Source of the DNA: Rhea pennata
Taxonomy: Eukaryota > Chordata > Aves > Rheiformes > Rheidae
Reading direction: 5' to 3'
NCBI RefSeq assembly: GCF_028389875.1
Contig: NC_084663.1
Span: forward strand, 94,967,265 to 95,031,264
DNA length: 64,000 nt
Position 1 is the first letter of the stretch; the number at the start of each line of letters is the position of its first letter. The position numbers were made by a program, and so were the translations under genes. Of the stretch, positions 47,145-61,800 are shown piece by piece. The notes beneath the pieces are model-generated. The model did no database searches. It was given only the letters and a program-made list of their open reading frames with translations, and was not told the DNA's origin.

Positions 47145-47233
47145 GCTCCCTTCCAGAAGAGGATGGTGGAAAGCTGTATAATACGTGTACTGTCTTTGGG
47201 CCTGATGGTGTGATGCTGGCTAAGCATAGGAAG
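47145..47233 (+). CDS. NIT2: NIT2 exon 4 (copy 2), GC donor
   Basis: Encodes [19 protein letters not shown] to LAKHRK. It keeps His before Arg-Lys, unlike the Pro of the minus-strand copy. The donor is GCAAGA instead of GTAAGA. A GC-AG splice is possible but weaker. Confidence 0.85.
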
Positions 47234-50200
47234 GCAAGATGGCAGAGAATTGTTACTAGAAAGTTTCCTATTGGTATGAATAGCATTTGGCAGTTGCCCT
47301 CAAAATGATACTGTGCTTCCTTTTTAGAAGGCACAAGTAACCTCATCTGTGCGTAAAGGTGATGTGACCAGTAGGCTCTTGCAGTAATAATCAGCGGCAT
47401 ACTGTGGTTAATAAGTGCCTGCAGTTTTTCTTTGAGACATGAAAATACCCTCTTTTAAAGGTGATCACAGACTTGTTTGGGATAGAGATAGTAGGGCACG
47501 GAAGGCTTAATTGACTTGTCCCAGGTGCTGGGAAATCTGTCATAAAGAGTAAGTCCTGATCCAACTCAGCATGCCTCTGTACATTGGTCTAGGTCTGAAA
47601 TCTAGTGCCATTTTGGTGGGATCAGGATTTTTTTCCTCAGATTCCCAGTGGACATAGCCTTCCTGTCCTCATGAAGACTGCTCTTTACACATTTTTGTGT
47701 GCTGTAAGTATAATTTGTGTAGACAGGCCCAAAGGACTGCCTACACGTTCTGAGGTGGAGCTGTGCCTGCTGTCTGTGGTAGATGGTTGCTTACTGTCTC
47801 CTTCCACCTGGATGTTGCTTTGTGCCTACCTAAACAGAAATACAGAGCGTAGTTGCTGTTAATCTGGCTTTGCGTACCGGTATATTGTTCCTTAGGCGAC
47901 CATCATCGTATTTGTTTCAAGATAAAATAAAAGAGAGAGTGCAGGGTTCCTTGGAACAAATGAGGTGGTGCAGAATAGGTCTGGGGTGTGGGTATTGGTT
48001 TATTCTGTAAACTGATTCTGCCCTTTGCTACCTGATTAGATAGCTCTCTGAAGTAGTATGTTGTCTTCCTTCTGTTGTACCAGAGCAGTCCAGGCACACT
48101 GTACTTGTTGAATAGAGGTCGTATTGTATAAATAGGAAGCTATTCCTAGTAATACTAAAAGGGGTTCAGTATTAGGAGGTCCCACTCAGGAAGAGGGTTC
48201 TGGTTAGCGAGGGAGAGATGGTGACTGCAGAGGCTGAGACACTTCCACGTAGCTGAAGGGAGGGGAGCTCCGTGACTTGGTGAGGGAACTTTTGGGAGCA
48301 GCTTGGGAGGAATGGGCCTCCCACCTTGCAAGGGAGAGGAGTTGCCCTGTGCTTGAATGGATTGCACTTCAGAGCATCCTGACAAGCTCCAGACACTGAA
48401 TCTGTAGCCTCTCTTTTTCAAAACTACTCATGAAATCCAGAAAGAGAGCTATTTGGCAGCAATTCTTGCCCCAACCATCTGAATGCATGCCGCCAAGAAG
48501 CGGCCGGATATTGGAGCTGTTCTTACCTACTGCCTATTCTTGCATGGGCCAAGGATGAGCATATATCAAATGCCCAGTTTAAATGCATGTTTAAAATGCC
48601 CAGTCTTTTCTTTCCCTGAAGTCCATCGAGACATGTAGAGGAGAAACCTGACTGTGAGATCTCATAAAAACGAGGAAAAGGAAAACAAAAGAATACAGCA
48701 GAACACCAAAAGAGAAAGGAAAACCATAGAACAGAATAGAACACACAAAAGAAAGGAAGACGAAACATCACACTAAACCCCAAAGAATGGAAAAGAGAAA
48801 GGAAATCAGAAGAATACAAAAGAACAGAATAAAGAACACAACTGAACACAATGGAGAAAGGAAAACAACAGAACACAAACAAACGCAAAAGAGAATAGAA
48901 CACGCTAGAACACAGTGGAACACAATGGAACACAAAAGAGAAAGGAACACAATGGCGCACCATGGCGCAAGGTGGCGCACCATGGCGCGAGGAAAACAAT
49001 AGCACACAAAAGCACACAGTAGCGCAAGGCGGAACACAGTAGCGCAAGGCGGAACACAGTAGCGCACAGTAGCGCAAGATGGAAAACAATAGCGCACAAT
49101 AGCGCACAATAGTGGAAGATGGAACACAGTAGCGCAAGATGGAAAACAATAGCGAAAGGAAAACATTAGAAGGCAGTAGCGCACAGTAGCGCAAATGGAA
49201 CACAGTAGCGCACAGTAGCGCAAGATGGAACAAAATAGCGCACAATAGCGCACAATAGTGGAAGATGGAACACAGTAGAGCAAGAGGGAACACAATAGCG
49301 AAAGGAAAACATTAGAAGACAGTAGCATACAGTAGCGCAAGACGGAACACAGTAGCGCACAGTAGTGCAACATAGTGCACAATAACGCAAGACGGAACAC
49401 AATAGCGAAAGGAAAACAATGGCAAACAATAGCACACAATAGTGCAAGATGGAATACAATAGCGAAAGGAAATCAATACCACACAAAAGCACACAATAGA
49501 GCAAGATGGAACACAGTAGCGAAAGGAAAACAATAGCAAACAATAGCACACAAGATGGAACACAATAGCGAAAGGAAAATGATAGAAGACAATAGCACAC
49601 AATAGAGCAATATGGAACAAAATAGCGAAAGGAAAACGATAGCACACAAGAGCACACAAGATGGAACACAATAGCACAAGATGGAACACAGTAGCGAAAG
49701 GAAAACAATAGCATACAAGAGCACACAATAGTGCAAGATGGAACACAATAGCGAAAGGAAAACAATGGCAAACAATAGCACACAATAGAGCACGATGGAA
49801 CACAATAGCGAAAGGAAAACAATAGCACACAATAGCACAAGATGGCACACAATAGCGCAAGATGGAACATAATAGCGCACAGTAGCGCAAGATGGAACAC
49901 AGTAGCGCAACATAGAACACAATAGCGCAAGCAAAGCAATAGCACACAATAGCGCAAGATGAAACACAATAGCAAAAGGAAAACAATAGAAGAGAATAGC
50001 ACAGAATAGCACAAGATGGAACAAAATAGCCCACAATACCACACAATAGCACAAAATAGCACACAATAGAGCAAGATGGAACACAATAGCGAAAGGAAAA
50101 CATTAGAAGACAGTAGCACACAGTAGCGCAAGAAGGAACACAATAGCGCAAGATGGAACACAATAGCACACAATAGCGCAAGACGGAACACAATAGTGAA

Positions 50201-50299
50201 AGGAAAACAATAGCACACAATTGCGCAAGATGGAACACAATAGCGCAAGATGGCACACAATAGAACAAGATGGAACACAATAGCGCACAATAGCACACA

Positions 50300-51600
50300 A
50301 TAGCACACAATAGAGCAATATGGAACAAAATAGTGAAAGGAAAACAATAGCACACTATAGCACACAATAGCGCAAGATGGAATACAATAGCAAAAGGAAA
50401 TCAATACCACACAATAGCGCACAATAGCACATGATGGAACACAATAGCGCAAGATGGAACACAATAGCGAAAGGAAAACAATTGCACACAAGAGCAAACA
50501 ATAGTGCAAGATGGAACACAATAGTGGAAGATGGAACACAGTAGCGCAAGATGGAACACAATAGCGCAAGGAAAACAACAGCACACAAGAGCAAACAATA
50601 GTGCAAGATGGAACACAATAGTGGAAGATGGAACACAGTAGCACAAGATGGAAGACAATAGCGAAAGGAAAACATTAGCACAGTAGAGCACACAATAGCG
50701 CAAGATGGAACACAATAGCGAAAAGAAAACAATAGCACACAATAGCACAAAAATGCAGAAGGAAAACAATAGCAAGATGGAACACAATAGAGCAGGAAGG
50801 AACACAATAGTGTCCAATAACGCAAGATGGAACACAACTGCGCAAGATGGAACAAAACGGTGCACAATAGCGCAAGATGGAACACAATAGCGCACAATAG
50901 CTCGAGATGGAACACAATAGCGAAAGGAACACAATAGCACACAGTAGCACACAATACAGCAAGATGGAACACAGTAGCGAAAGGAAAACAATAGCACACA
51001 GTAGCACACAGTGGCGCAAGATGGAACACAATAGCGCAAGATGGAACACAATATCACACAATAGCGCAAGATGGAACACAATAGCGAAAGGAAAACAACA
51101 CACAATAGCACACTGAAGAGCAAGATGGAACACAATAGCGAAAGGAAAACAATAGAAGACAATAGCATACAATAGAGCAAGATGCAACACAATAACGAAA
51201 GGAAAACAATAGCACACTATAGCACACAATAGCGCAAGATAGAATACAATAGCAAAAGGAAATCAATACCACACAATAGCACACAATAACGCATGATGGA
51301 ACACAATAGCGCAAGATGGAACACAGTAGTTCAAGATGGAATACAATAGCGGAAGGAAAACAATAGCACACAAGAGCACACAATAGTGCAAGATGGAACA
51401 CAATAGTGGAAGATGGAACACAGTAGTGCAAGATGGAACACAATAGCTAAAGGAAAACAATAGCAAACAATAGCACACATTAGAGCAACATGGAACACAA
51501 TAGTGCAAAATGGAACACAATAGCGAAAGGAAAACTGTAGCACACAGTAGCGCAAGATGGAACACAATAGCGAAAGGAAAACAATGGCAAAGAATAGCAC
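50300..51600 (+). repeat. Older partial duplicate of satellite block 53200-54300
   Basis: A block around 50700-51450 recurs about 2,857 bp downstream (53560-54300) with scattered substitutions and small indels. The landmark is the rare word AAAAATGCAGAAGG, present at 50757 and 53606 and again in the later unit. It is more diverged than the 5,775-bp pair, so it is an earlier amplification. Confidence 0.65.
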
Positions 51601-53065
51601 ACAATAGCGCAAGATGGAATACAATAGCGAAAGGAAATCAATACCACACAAAAGCACTCAATAGCACAAGATGGAACGCAATAGCAAAAGAAAAACAATA
51701 GCTCACAAGAGCACACAATAGTGCAAGATGAAACACAATAGCGCAAAATGGAATACAATAGCGTACAATAGCGCAAGATGGAACAAAATAGAGCAAGATG
51801 GAACACAGTAGCGAAAGGAAAACGATAGCATACAAGAGCACAAAATAGTGTAAGATGGAACACAATAGTGCAAGATTGCACACAATAGCGAAAGGAAAAC
51901 TAGCACACAGTAGCGCAAGATGGAACACAATAGCGAAAGGAAAACAATGGCAAACAATAGCACACAATAGCGCAAGATGGAATACAATAGCGAAAGGAAA
52001 TCAATACCACACAAAAGCACACAATAGCGCAAGATGGAACACAATAGCGAAAGGAAAACAATAGCTCACAAGAGCACACAATAGTGCAAGATGAAACACA
52101 ATAGCGCAAGATGGAACACAATAGCGCAAGATGGAACACAATAGCGCAAGATGGAATACAATAGCGTACAATAGCGCAAGATGGAACACAATAGAGGAAG
52201 ATGGAACAAAAGAGTGCAAGATGGACCACAATAGCACACAACAGCGCAAGATGGAACACAATAGCGCACAATAGCGCAAGATGGACTACAATAGCGCACA
52301 ATAGCGCAAGACGGAACACAATAGCACACAATAGTGCAAAATGGAACATAATAGCGAAAGGAAAACAATAGCACAGAATAAAACACAATAGAGCATGATG
52401 GAACACAATAGCAAAAGGAAAACAATAGCAAACAATAGCACACAATAGAGCAAGATGGAACACAATAGCGAAAGGAAAACAATAGCACAGAATAGCACAC
52501 AATAGAGCAAGATGGAACACAATAGCTAAAGGAAAACAATAGCAAACAATAGCACACATTAGAGCAACATGGAACACAATAGCGAAAGGAAAATGATAGA
52601 AGACAATAGCACACAATAGAGCAATTTGGAACATAATAGCGAAAGGAAAACGATAGCACACAATAGCACACGATGGAACACAATAGCGCAAGATAGAACA
52701 CAGTAGCGAAAGGAACACAATAGCATACAACAGTACACAATAGTGCAAGATGGAAAACAATAGTGCAAGATGGAACACAATAGCGAAAGGATAACTGTAG
52801 CATACAGTAGCGCAAGATGGAACACAATAGCGAAAGGAAAACAATGGCAAACAATAGCACACAATAGCGCAAGATGGAATACAATAGCGAAAGGAAATCA
52901 ATACCACACAAAAGCACACAATAGCGCAAGATGGAACACAATAGCGAAAGGAAAACAATAGCTCACAAGAGCACACAATAGTGCAAGATGAAACACAATA
53001 GCGCAATATGGGACAAAATAGCGCAAGATGGAATACAATAGCGTACAATAGCGCAAGATGGAACA

Positions 53066-56000
53066 CAATAGCGCAAGATGGAACACAATAGCATACAATA
53101 GCGCAAGATGGAACACAATAGCGCACAATTGTGCAACATAGAGCACAATAGCGCAGAATAGCACAAGTTGGAACACAGTAGCGCACAATAGCACACAATA
53201 GCACACAATAGAGCAATATGGAACAAAATAGGGAAAGGAAAACAATAGCACACTATAGCACACAATAGCGCAAGATGGAATACAATAGCAAAAGGAAATC
53301 AATACCACACAATAGCACACAATAGCGCATGATGGAACACAATAGCGCAAGATGGAACACAATAGCGAAAGGAAAACAATTGCACACAAGAGCACACAAT
53401 AGTGCAAGATGGAACACAATAGTGGAAGATGGAACACAGTAGCACAAGATGGAAGACAATAGCGAAAGAAAACAATAGCACAGAATAGCACACAATAGCG
53501 CAAGATGGAACACAATAGCAAAAGGAAAACAATAGCACAGAAAAGCACACAATAGCGCAAGATGGAACACAATAGCGAAAAGAAAACAATAGCACACAAT
53601 AGCACAAAAATGCAGAAGGAAAACAATAGCAAGATGGAACACAATAGAGCAGGAAGGAACACAAAAGTGTCCAATAACGCAAGATGGAACACAACTGCGC
53701 AAGGTGGAACAAAATGGTGCACAATAGCGCAAGATGGAACACAATAGCGCACAATAGCTTGAGATGGAACACAACAGCGAAGGAACACAATAGCACACAG
53801 TAGCACACAATACAGCAAGATGGAACACAGTAGCGAAAGGAAAACAATAGCACACAGTAGCACACAGTGGCGCAAGATGGAACACAATAGCGCAAGATGG
53901 AACACAATATCACACAATAGTGCAAGATGGAACACAATAGCGAAAGGAAAACAACACACAATAGCACACTGAAGAGCAAGATGGAACACAATAGCGAAAG
54001 GAAAACAATAGAAGACAATAGCATACAATAGAGCAAGATGGAACACAATAACGAAAGGAAAACAATAGCACACTATAGCACACAATAGCGCAAGATAGAA
54101 TACAATAGCAAAAGGAAATCAATACCACACAATAGCACACAATAGCGCATGATGGAACACAATAGCGCAAGATGGAACACAGTAGTTCAAGATGGAATAC
54201 AATAGCGGAAGGAAAACAATAGCACACAAGAGCACACAATAGTGCAAGATGGAACACAATAGTGGAAGATGGAACACAGTAGTGCAAGATGGAACACAAT
54301 AGCTAAAGGAAAACAATAGCAAACAATAGCACACATTAGAGCAACATGGAACACAATAGTGCAAGATGAAACACAATAGCGCAAAATGGAATACAGTAGC
54401 GTACAATAGCGCAAGATGGAACAAAATAGAGCAAGATGGAACACAGTAGCGAAAGGAAAACGATAGCATACAAGAGCACACAATAGTGCAAGATGGAACA
54501 CAATAGTGCAAGATGGCACACAATAGCGAAAGGAAAACTGTAGCACACAGTAGCGCAAGATGGAACACAATAGCGAAAGGAAAACAATGGCAAACAATAG
54601 CACACAATAACGCAAGATGGAATACAATAGCGAAAGGAAATCAATACCACACAAAAGCACACAATAGCGCAAGATGGAACACAATAGCGAAAGGAAAACA
54701 ACAGCACACAAGAGCACACAATAGTGCAAGATGAAACACAATAGCGCAAGATGGAACACAATAGCGCAAGATGGAATACAATAGCGTACAATAGCGCAAG
54801 ATGGAACACAATAGAGCAAGATGGAACAAAATAGTGCAAGATGGAACACAATAGCACACAACAGCGCAAGATGGAACACAACAGCGCACAATAGCGCAAG
54901 ATGGACTACAATAGCGCACAATATCGCAAGACGGAACACAATAGCACACAATAGTGCAAAATGGAACATAATAGCGAAAGGAAAACAATAGCACAGAATA
55001 GCACACAATAGAGCAATTTGGAACAAAATAGCGAAAGGAAAACAATAGCACACAATAGCACACAAGATGAAACACAATAGCGCAATATGGAACACAATTG
55101 CGCAAGATGGAACAAAATAGTGCAAGATGGAACACAATAGCGCAAGATGGAACACAATAGCGCAAGATGGAACACAATAGAGGAAGATGGAACAAAATAG
55201 TGCAAGATGGAACACAATAGCACACAATAGCGCAAGATGGAACACAATAGTGCACAATAGCGCAAGATGGACTACAATAGCGCACAATAGCGCAATACGG
55301 AACACAATAGCACACAATAGTGCAAAATGGAACACAATAGCGAAAGGAAAACAATAGCACACAATTGCGCAAGATGGAACACAATAGCGCAAGATGAAAC
55401 ACAATAGCGCAAGATGGAACATAATAGCGCACAGTAGCACAAGATGGAACACAATAGCGAAAGGAAAACAATAGCTCACAAGAGCACAGAATATTGCAAG
55501 ATGAAACACAATACCGCAATATGGAACACAATAGCGCAAGATGGAATACAATAGCGTACAATAGCACAAAATGGAACACAATAGAGCAAGATTGAACAAA
55601 ATAGTTCAAGATTGAACACAATAGCACACAACAGCGCAAGATGGAACACAATAGCGCACAATAGCAGAAGATGGACTACAGTAGCGCACAACAGCGCAAG
55701 ACGGAACACAATAGCACACAATAGTGCAAAATGGAACATAATAGCGAAAGGAAAACAATAGCACAGAATAAAACACAATAGAGCACGATGGAACACAATA
55801 GCAAAAGGAAAACAATAGCAAACAATAGCACACAATAGAGCAAGATGGAACACAATAGCTAAAGGAAAACGATAGCAAACAATAGCACACATTAGAGCAA
55901 CATGGAACACAATAGTGAAAGGAAAATGATAGAAGACAATAGCACACAATAGAGGAATTTGGAAAAAAATTGCGAAAGGAAAAAATAGCACACAACAGCA

Positions 56001-58840
56001 CACAGGATGGAACACAATAGCACAAGATGGAACACAGTAGCGAAAGGAAAACAATAGCATACAACAGCACACAATAGTCCAAGATGGAACACAATAGTGG
56101 AAGATGGAACACAGTAGCACAAGATGGAAGACAATAGCGAAAGAAAACTATAGCACAGAATAGCACACAATAGCGCAAGATGGAACACAATAGCAAAAGG
56201 AAAACAATAGCACAGAAAAGCACACAATAGCGCAAGATGGAACACAATAGCGAAAAGAAAACAATAGCACACAATAGCACAAAATAGCAGAAGGAAAACA
56301 ATAACAAGATGGAACACAATAGAGCAGGAAGGAACACAATAGTGTTCAATAACGCAAGATGGAACACAACTGCGCAAGATGGAACAAAATGGTGCACAAT
56401 AGCGCAAGATGGAACACAATAGCAAAAGGAAAACAATAGCTCACAAGAGCACACAATAGTACAATATGAAACACAACAGCGCGAGATGGAACACAATAGC
56501 GCAAGATGGAATACAATAGCGTACAATAGCGCAAGATGGAACACTGTAGAGCAAGATGGAACACAGTAGCACACAATAGTGCAAGATGGAACACAATAGC
56601 ACATAATAGTGCAAAATGTAACACAATAGCGAAAGGAAAACAATAGCACAGAATAAAACACAATAGAGCACGATGGAACACAATAGCGAAAGGAAAACAA
56701 CAGCACACAAGAGCACACAATAGTGTAAGATGGAACACAATAGTGGAAGATGGAACACAGTAGCACAAGATGGAACACAATAGCAAAAGGAAAACAATAG
56801 CACAGAATAGCACACAATAGCGCAAGATGGAACACAATAGCGAAAAGAAAACAATAGCACACAATAGCACAAAATAGCAGAAGGAAAACAATAACAAGAT
56901 GGAACACAATAGAGCAGGAAGGAACACAATAGTGCCCAATAATGCAAGATGGAACACAACTGCGCAAGATGGAACAAAATGGTGCACAATAGCACAAGAT
57001 GGAACACAATAGCGCACCATAGCACACAATAGCACACAATACAGCAATATGGAACAAAATAGTGAAAGGAAAACAATAGCACACTATAGCACACAATAGC
57101 GCAAGATGGAATACAATAGCAAAAGGAAATCAATACCACACAATAGCACACAATAGCTCCTGATGGAACACAATAGCGCAAGATGGAACACAATAGCGAA
57201 AGGAAAACAACAGCACACAAGAGCACACAATAGTGCAAGATGAAACACAATAGCGCAAGATGGAACACAATAGCACAAGATGGAATACAATAGCGTACAA
57301 TAGCGCAAGATGGAACACAGTAGAGCAAGATGGAACAAAATAGCGCAAGATGGAACACAATAGCACACAATAGCGCAAGATGGAACACAATAGCGCACAA
57401 TAGCGCAAGATGGACTAAAATAGCGCACAATAGCGCAAGACGGAACACAATAGCACACAATAGTGCAAAATGGAACACAATAGCGAAAGTAAAACAATAG
57501 CACAGAATAAAACACAATAGAGCACGATGGAACACAATAGCGAAAGTAAAACAATAGCAAACAATAGCACACAATAGAGCAAGATGGAACACAATAGCGA
57601 AAGGAAAAGAATAGCACAGAATAGCACACAATAGCACATGATGGAACACAATAGCGCAATATGGAAGAAAATAGTGAAAGGAAAACAATTGCACACAAGA
57701 GCACACAATAGTGCAAGATGGAACACAATAGTGGAAGATGGAACACAGTAGCGCAAGACGGAACACAATAGCGAAAGGAAAACAACAGCACACGAGCACA
57801 CAATACTGCAAGATGGAACAAAATAGTGGAAGATGGAACACAGTAGCACAAGATGGAAAACAATAGCGAAAGGAAAACAATAGCGCAGAATAGCACACAA
57901 TAGCGCAAGATGGAACACAATAGCAAAAGGAAAACAATAGCACAGAATAGCACACAATAGCGCAAGATCGAACACAATAGCGAAAAGAAAACAATAGCAC
58001 ACAATAGCACAAAATAGCAGAAGGAAAACAACAGCAAGATGGAACACAATAGAGCAGAAAGGAACACAATATTGCCCAATAACGCAAGATGGAACACAAC
58101 TGCGCAAGATGGAACAAAATGGTGCACAATAGCACAAGATGGAACACAATAGCGCACAATAGCACACAATAGCACACAATACAGCAATATGGAACAAAAT
58201 AGTGAAAGGAAAACAATAGCACGTTATAGCACACAATAGCGCAAGATGGAATACAATAGCAAAAGGAAATCAATACCACAAAATAGCACACAATAGCACA
58301 TGATGGAACACAATAGCGCAAGATGGAACACAATAGCGAAAGGAAAACTATTGCACACAAGAGCACACAATAGTGCAAGATGGAACACAATAGTGGAAGA
58401 TGGAACACAGTAGCGCAAGATGGAACACAATAGCGAAAGGAAAACAACAGCACACAAGAGCACACAATAGTGCAAGATGGAACACAATAGTGGAAGATGG
58501 AACACAGTAGCACAGGATGGAAGACAATAGCGAAAGGAAAACAATAGCACACAATAGCACAAAATAGCAGAAGGAAAACAATAGCAAGATGGAACACAAT
58601 AGAGCAGGAAGGAACACAATAGGGCCCAATAACGCAAGATGGAACACAACTGCGCAAGATGGAACAAAATGGTGCACAATAGCGCAAGATGGAACACAAT
58701 AGCGCACAATACCTTGAGATGGAACACAATAGCGAAAGGAAAACAACAGCACACAGTAGCACACAATACAGTAAGATGGAACACAGTAGCGACAGGAAAA
58801 CAATAGCACACAATAGCACACAATGGCGCAAGATGGAATA
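53066..58840 (+). repeat. Higher-order unit 1 of the satellite (5,775 bp)
   Basis: The sequence from 53066 recurs 5,775 bp later starting at 58841. At the upstream edge the match decays within about 30 bp (single mismatches at 53049 and 53064, then general divergence), which defines the junction. All long reading frames inside are the same at both positions at every point I compared, so the two units seem essentially identical. Confidence 0.85.
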
Positions 58841-61800
58841 CAATAGCGCAAGATGGAACACAATAGCATACAATAGCGCAAGATGGAACACAATAGCGCA
58901 CAATTGTGCAACATAGAGCACAATAGCGCAGAATAGCACAAGTTGGAACACAGTAGCGCACAATAGCACACAATAGCACACAATAGAGCAATATGGAACA
59001 AAATAGGGAAAGGAAAACAATAGCACACTATAGCACACAATAGCGCAAGATGGAATACAATAGCAAAAGGAAATCAATACCACACAATAGCACACAATAG
59101 CGCATGATGGAACACAATAGCGCAAGATGGAACACAATAGCGAAAGGAAAACAATTGCACACAAGAGCACACAATAGTGCAAGATGGAACACAATAGTGG
59201 AAGATGGAACACAGTAGCACAAGATGGAAGACAATAGCGAAAGAAAACAATAGCACAGAATAGCACACAATAGCGCAAGATGGAACACAATAGCAAAAGG
59301 AAAACAATAGCACAGAAAAGCACACAATAGCGCAAGATGGAACACAATAGCGAAAAGAAAACAATAGCACACAATAGCACAAAAATGCAGAAGGAAAACA
59401 ATAGCAAGATGGAACACAATAGAGCAGGAAGGAACACAAAAGTGTCCAATAACGCAAGATGGAACACAACTGCGCAAGGTGGAACAAAATGGTGCACAAT
59501 AGCGCAAGATGGAACACAATAGCGCACAATAGCTTGAGATGGAACACAACAGCGAAGGAACACAATAGCACACAGTAGCACACAATACAGCAAGATGGAA
59601 CACAGTAGCGAAAGGAAAACAATAGCACACAGTAGCACACAGTGGCGCAAGATGGAACACAATAGCGCAAGATGGAACACAATATCACACAATAGTGCAA
59701 GATGGAACACAATAGCGAAAGGAAAACAACACACAATAGCACACTGAAGAGCAAGATGGAACACAATAGCGAAAGGAAAACAATAGAAGACAATAGCATA
59801 CAATAGAGCAAGATGGAACACAATAACGAAAGGAAAACAATAGCACACTATAGCACACAATAGCGCAAGATAGAATACAATAGCAAAAGGAAATCAATAC
59901 CACACAATAGCACACAATAGCGCATGATGGAACACAATAGCGCAAGATGGAACACAGTAGTTCAAGATGGAATACAATAGCGGAAGGAAAACAATAGCAC
60001 ACAAGAGCACACAATAGTGCAAGATGGAACACAATAGTGGAAGATGGAACACAGTAGTGCAAGATGGAACACAATAGCTAAAGGAAAACAATAGCAAACA
60101 ATAGCACACATTAGAGCAACATGGAACACAATAGTGCAAGATGAAACACAATAGCGCAAAATGGAATACAGTAGCGTACAATAGCGCAAGATGGAACAAA
60201 ATAGAGCAAGATGGAACACAGTAGCGAAAGGAAAACGATAGCATACAAGAGCACACAATAGTGCAAGATGGAACACAATAGTGCAAGATGGCACACAATA
60301 GCGAAAGGAAAACTGTAGCACACAGTAGCGCAAGATGGAACACAATAGCGAAAGGAAAACAATGGCAAACAATAGCACACAATAACGCAAGATGGAATAC
60401 AATAGCGAAAGGAAATCAATACCACACAAAAGCACACAATAGCGCAAGATGGAACACAATAGCGAAAGGAAAACAACAGCACACAAGAGCACACAATAGT
60501 GCAAGATGAAACACAATAGCGCAAGATGGAACACAATAGCGCAAGATGGAATACAATAGCGTACAATAGCGCAAGATGGAACACAATAGAGCAAGATGGA
60601 ACAAAATAGTGCAAGATGGAACACAATAGCACACAACAGCGCAAGATGGAACACAACAGCGCACAATAGCGCAAGATGGACTACAATAGCGCACAATATC
60701 GCAAGACGGAACACAATAGCACACAATAGTGCAAAATGGAACATAATAGCGAAAGGAAAACAATAGCACAGAATAGCACACAATAGAGCAATTTGGAACA
60801 AAATAGCGAAAGGAAAACAATAGCACACAATAGCACACAAGATGAAACACAATAGCGCAATATGGAACACAATTGCGCAAGATGGAACAAAATAGTGCAA
60901 GATGGAACACAATAGCGCAAGATGGAACACAATAGCGCAAGATGGAACACAATAGAGGAAGATGGAACAAAATAGTGCAAGATGGAACACAATAGCACAC
61001 AATAGCGCAAGATGGAACACAATAGTGCACAATAGCGCAAGATGGACTACAATAGCGCACAATAGCGCAATACGGAACACAATAGCACACAATAGTGCAA
61101 AATGGAACACAATAGCGAAAGGAAAACAATAGCACACAATTGCGCAAGATGGAACACAATAGCGCAAGATGAAACACAATAGCGCAAGATGGAACATAAT
61201 AGCGCACAGTAGCACAAGATGGAACACAATAGCGAAAGGAAAACAATAGCTCACAAGAGCACAGAATATTGCAAGATGAAACACAATACCGCAATATGGA
61301 ACACAATAGCGCAAGATGGAATACAATAGCGTACAATAGCACAAAATGGAACACAATAGAGCAAGATTGAACAAAATAGTTCAAGATTGAACACAATAGC
61401 ACACAACAGCGCAAGATGGAACACAATAGCGCACAATAGCAGAAGATGGACTACAGTAGCGCACAACAGCGCAAGACGGAACACAATAGCACACAATAGT
61501 GCAAAATGGAACATAATAGCGAAAGGAAAACAATAGCACAGAATAAAACACAATAGAGCACGATGGAACACAATAGCAAAAGGAAAACAATAGCAAACAA
61601 TAGCACACAATAGAGCAAGATGGAACACAATAGCTAAAGGAAAACGATAGCAAACAATAGCACACATTAGAGCAACATGGAACACAATAGTGAAAGGAAA
61701 ATGATAGAAGACAATAGCACACAATAGAGGAATTTGGAAAAAAATTGCGAAAGGAAAAAATAGCACACAACAGCACACAGGATGGAACACAATAGCACAA

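Larger units (their letters stand above)
41586..47233 (+). pseudogene. NIT2: NIT2 copy 2, exons 1-4 only, broken in exon 2
   Basis: The plus-strand NIT2 piece with promoter, exon 1 (41586-41592), exon 2 (43747-43876), exon 3 (46867/46873-46993) and exon 4 (47145-47233). Exon 2 carries an 11-bp tandem duplication that shifts the frame, plus TGA codons, so translation would stop within about 25 residues. Exon 4 has a GC rather than GT donor. The gene breaks in intron 4 at 48663 where satellite begins, so exons 5-10, including the catalytic Cys, are absent. It overlaps the minus-strand NIT2 copy only in exons 3-4. A transcript may still be made from the CpG island. Confidence 0.85.
44559..48663. 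repeat. NIT2 segmental duplicate, inverted (right unit)
   Basis: The reverse complement of 14532-18964. The 5' boundary lies in NIT2 intron 2, and upstream sequence here appears to be native intron, since exon 2 follows. The 3' boundary, TGAGATCTC, runs straight into satellite. Differences from the left unit include loss of the 5' part of the CR1 and of the long T-tract. Confidence 0.9.
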
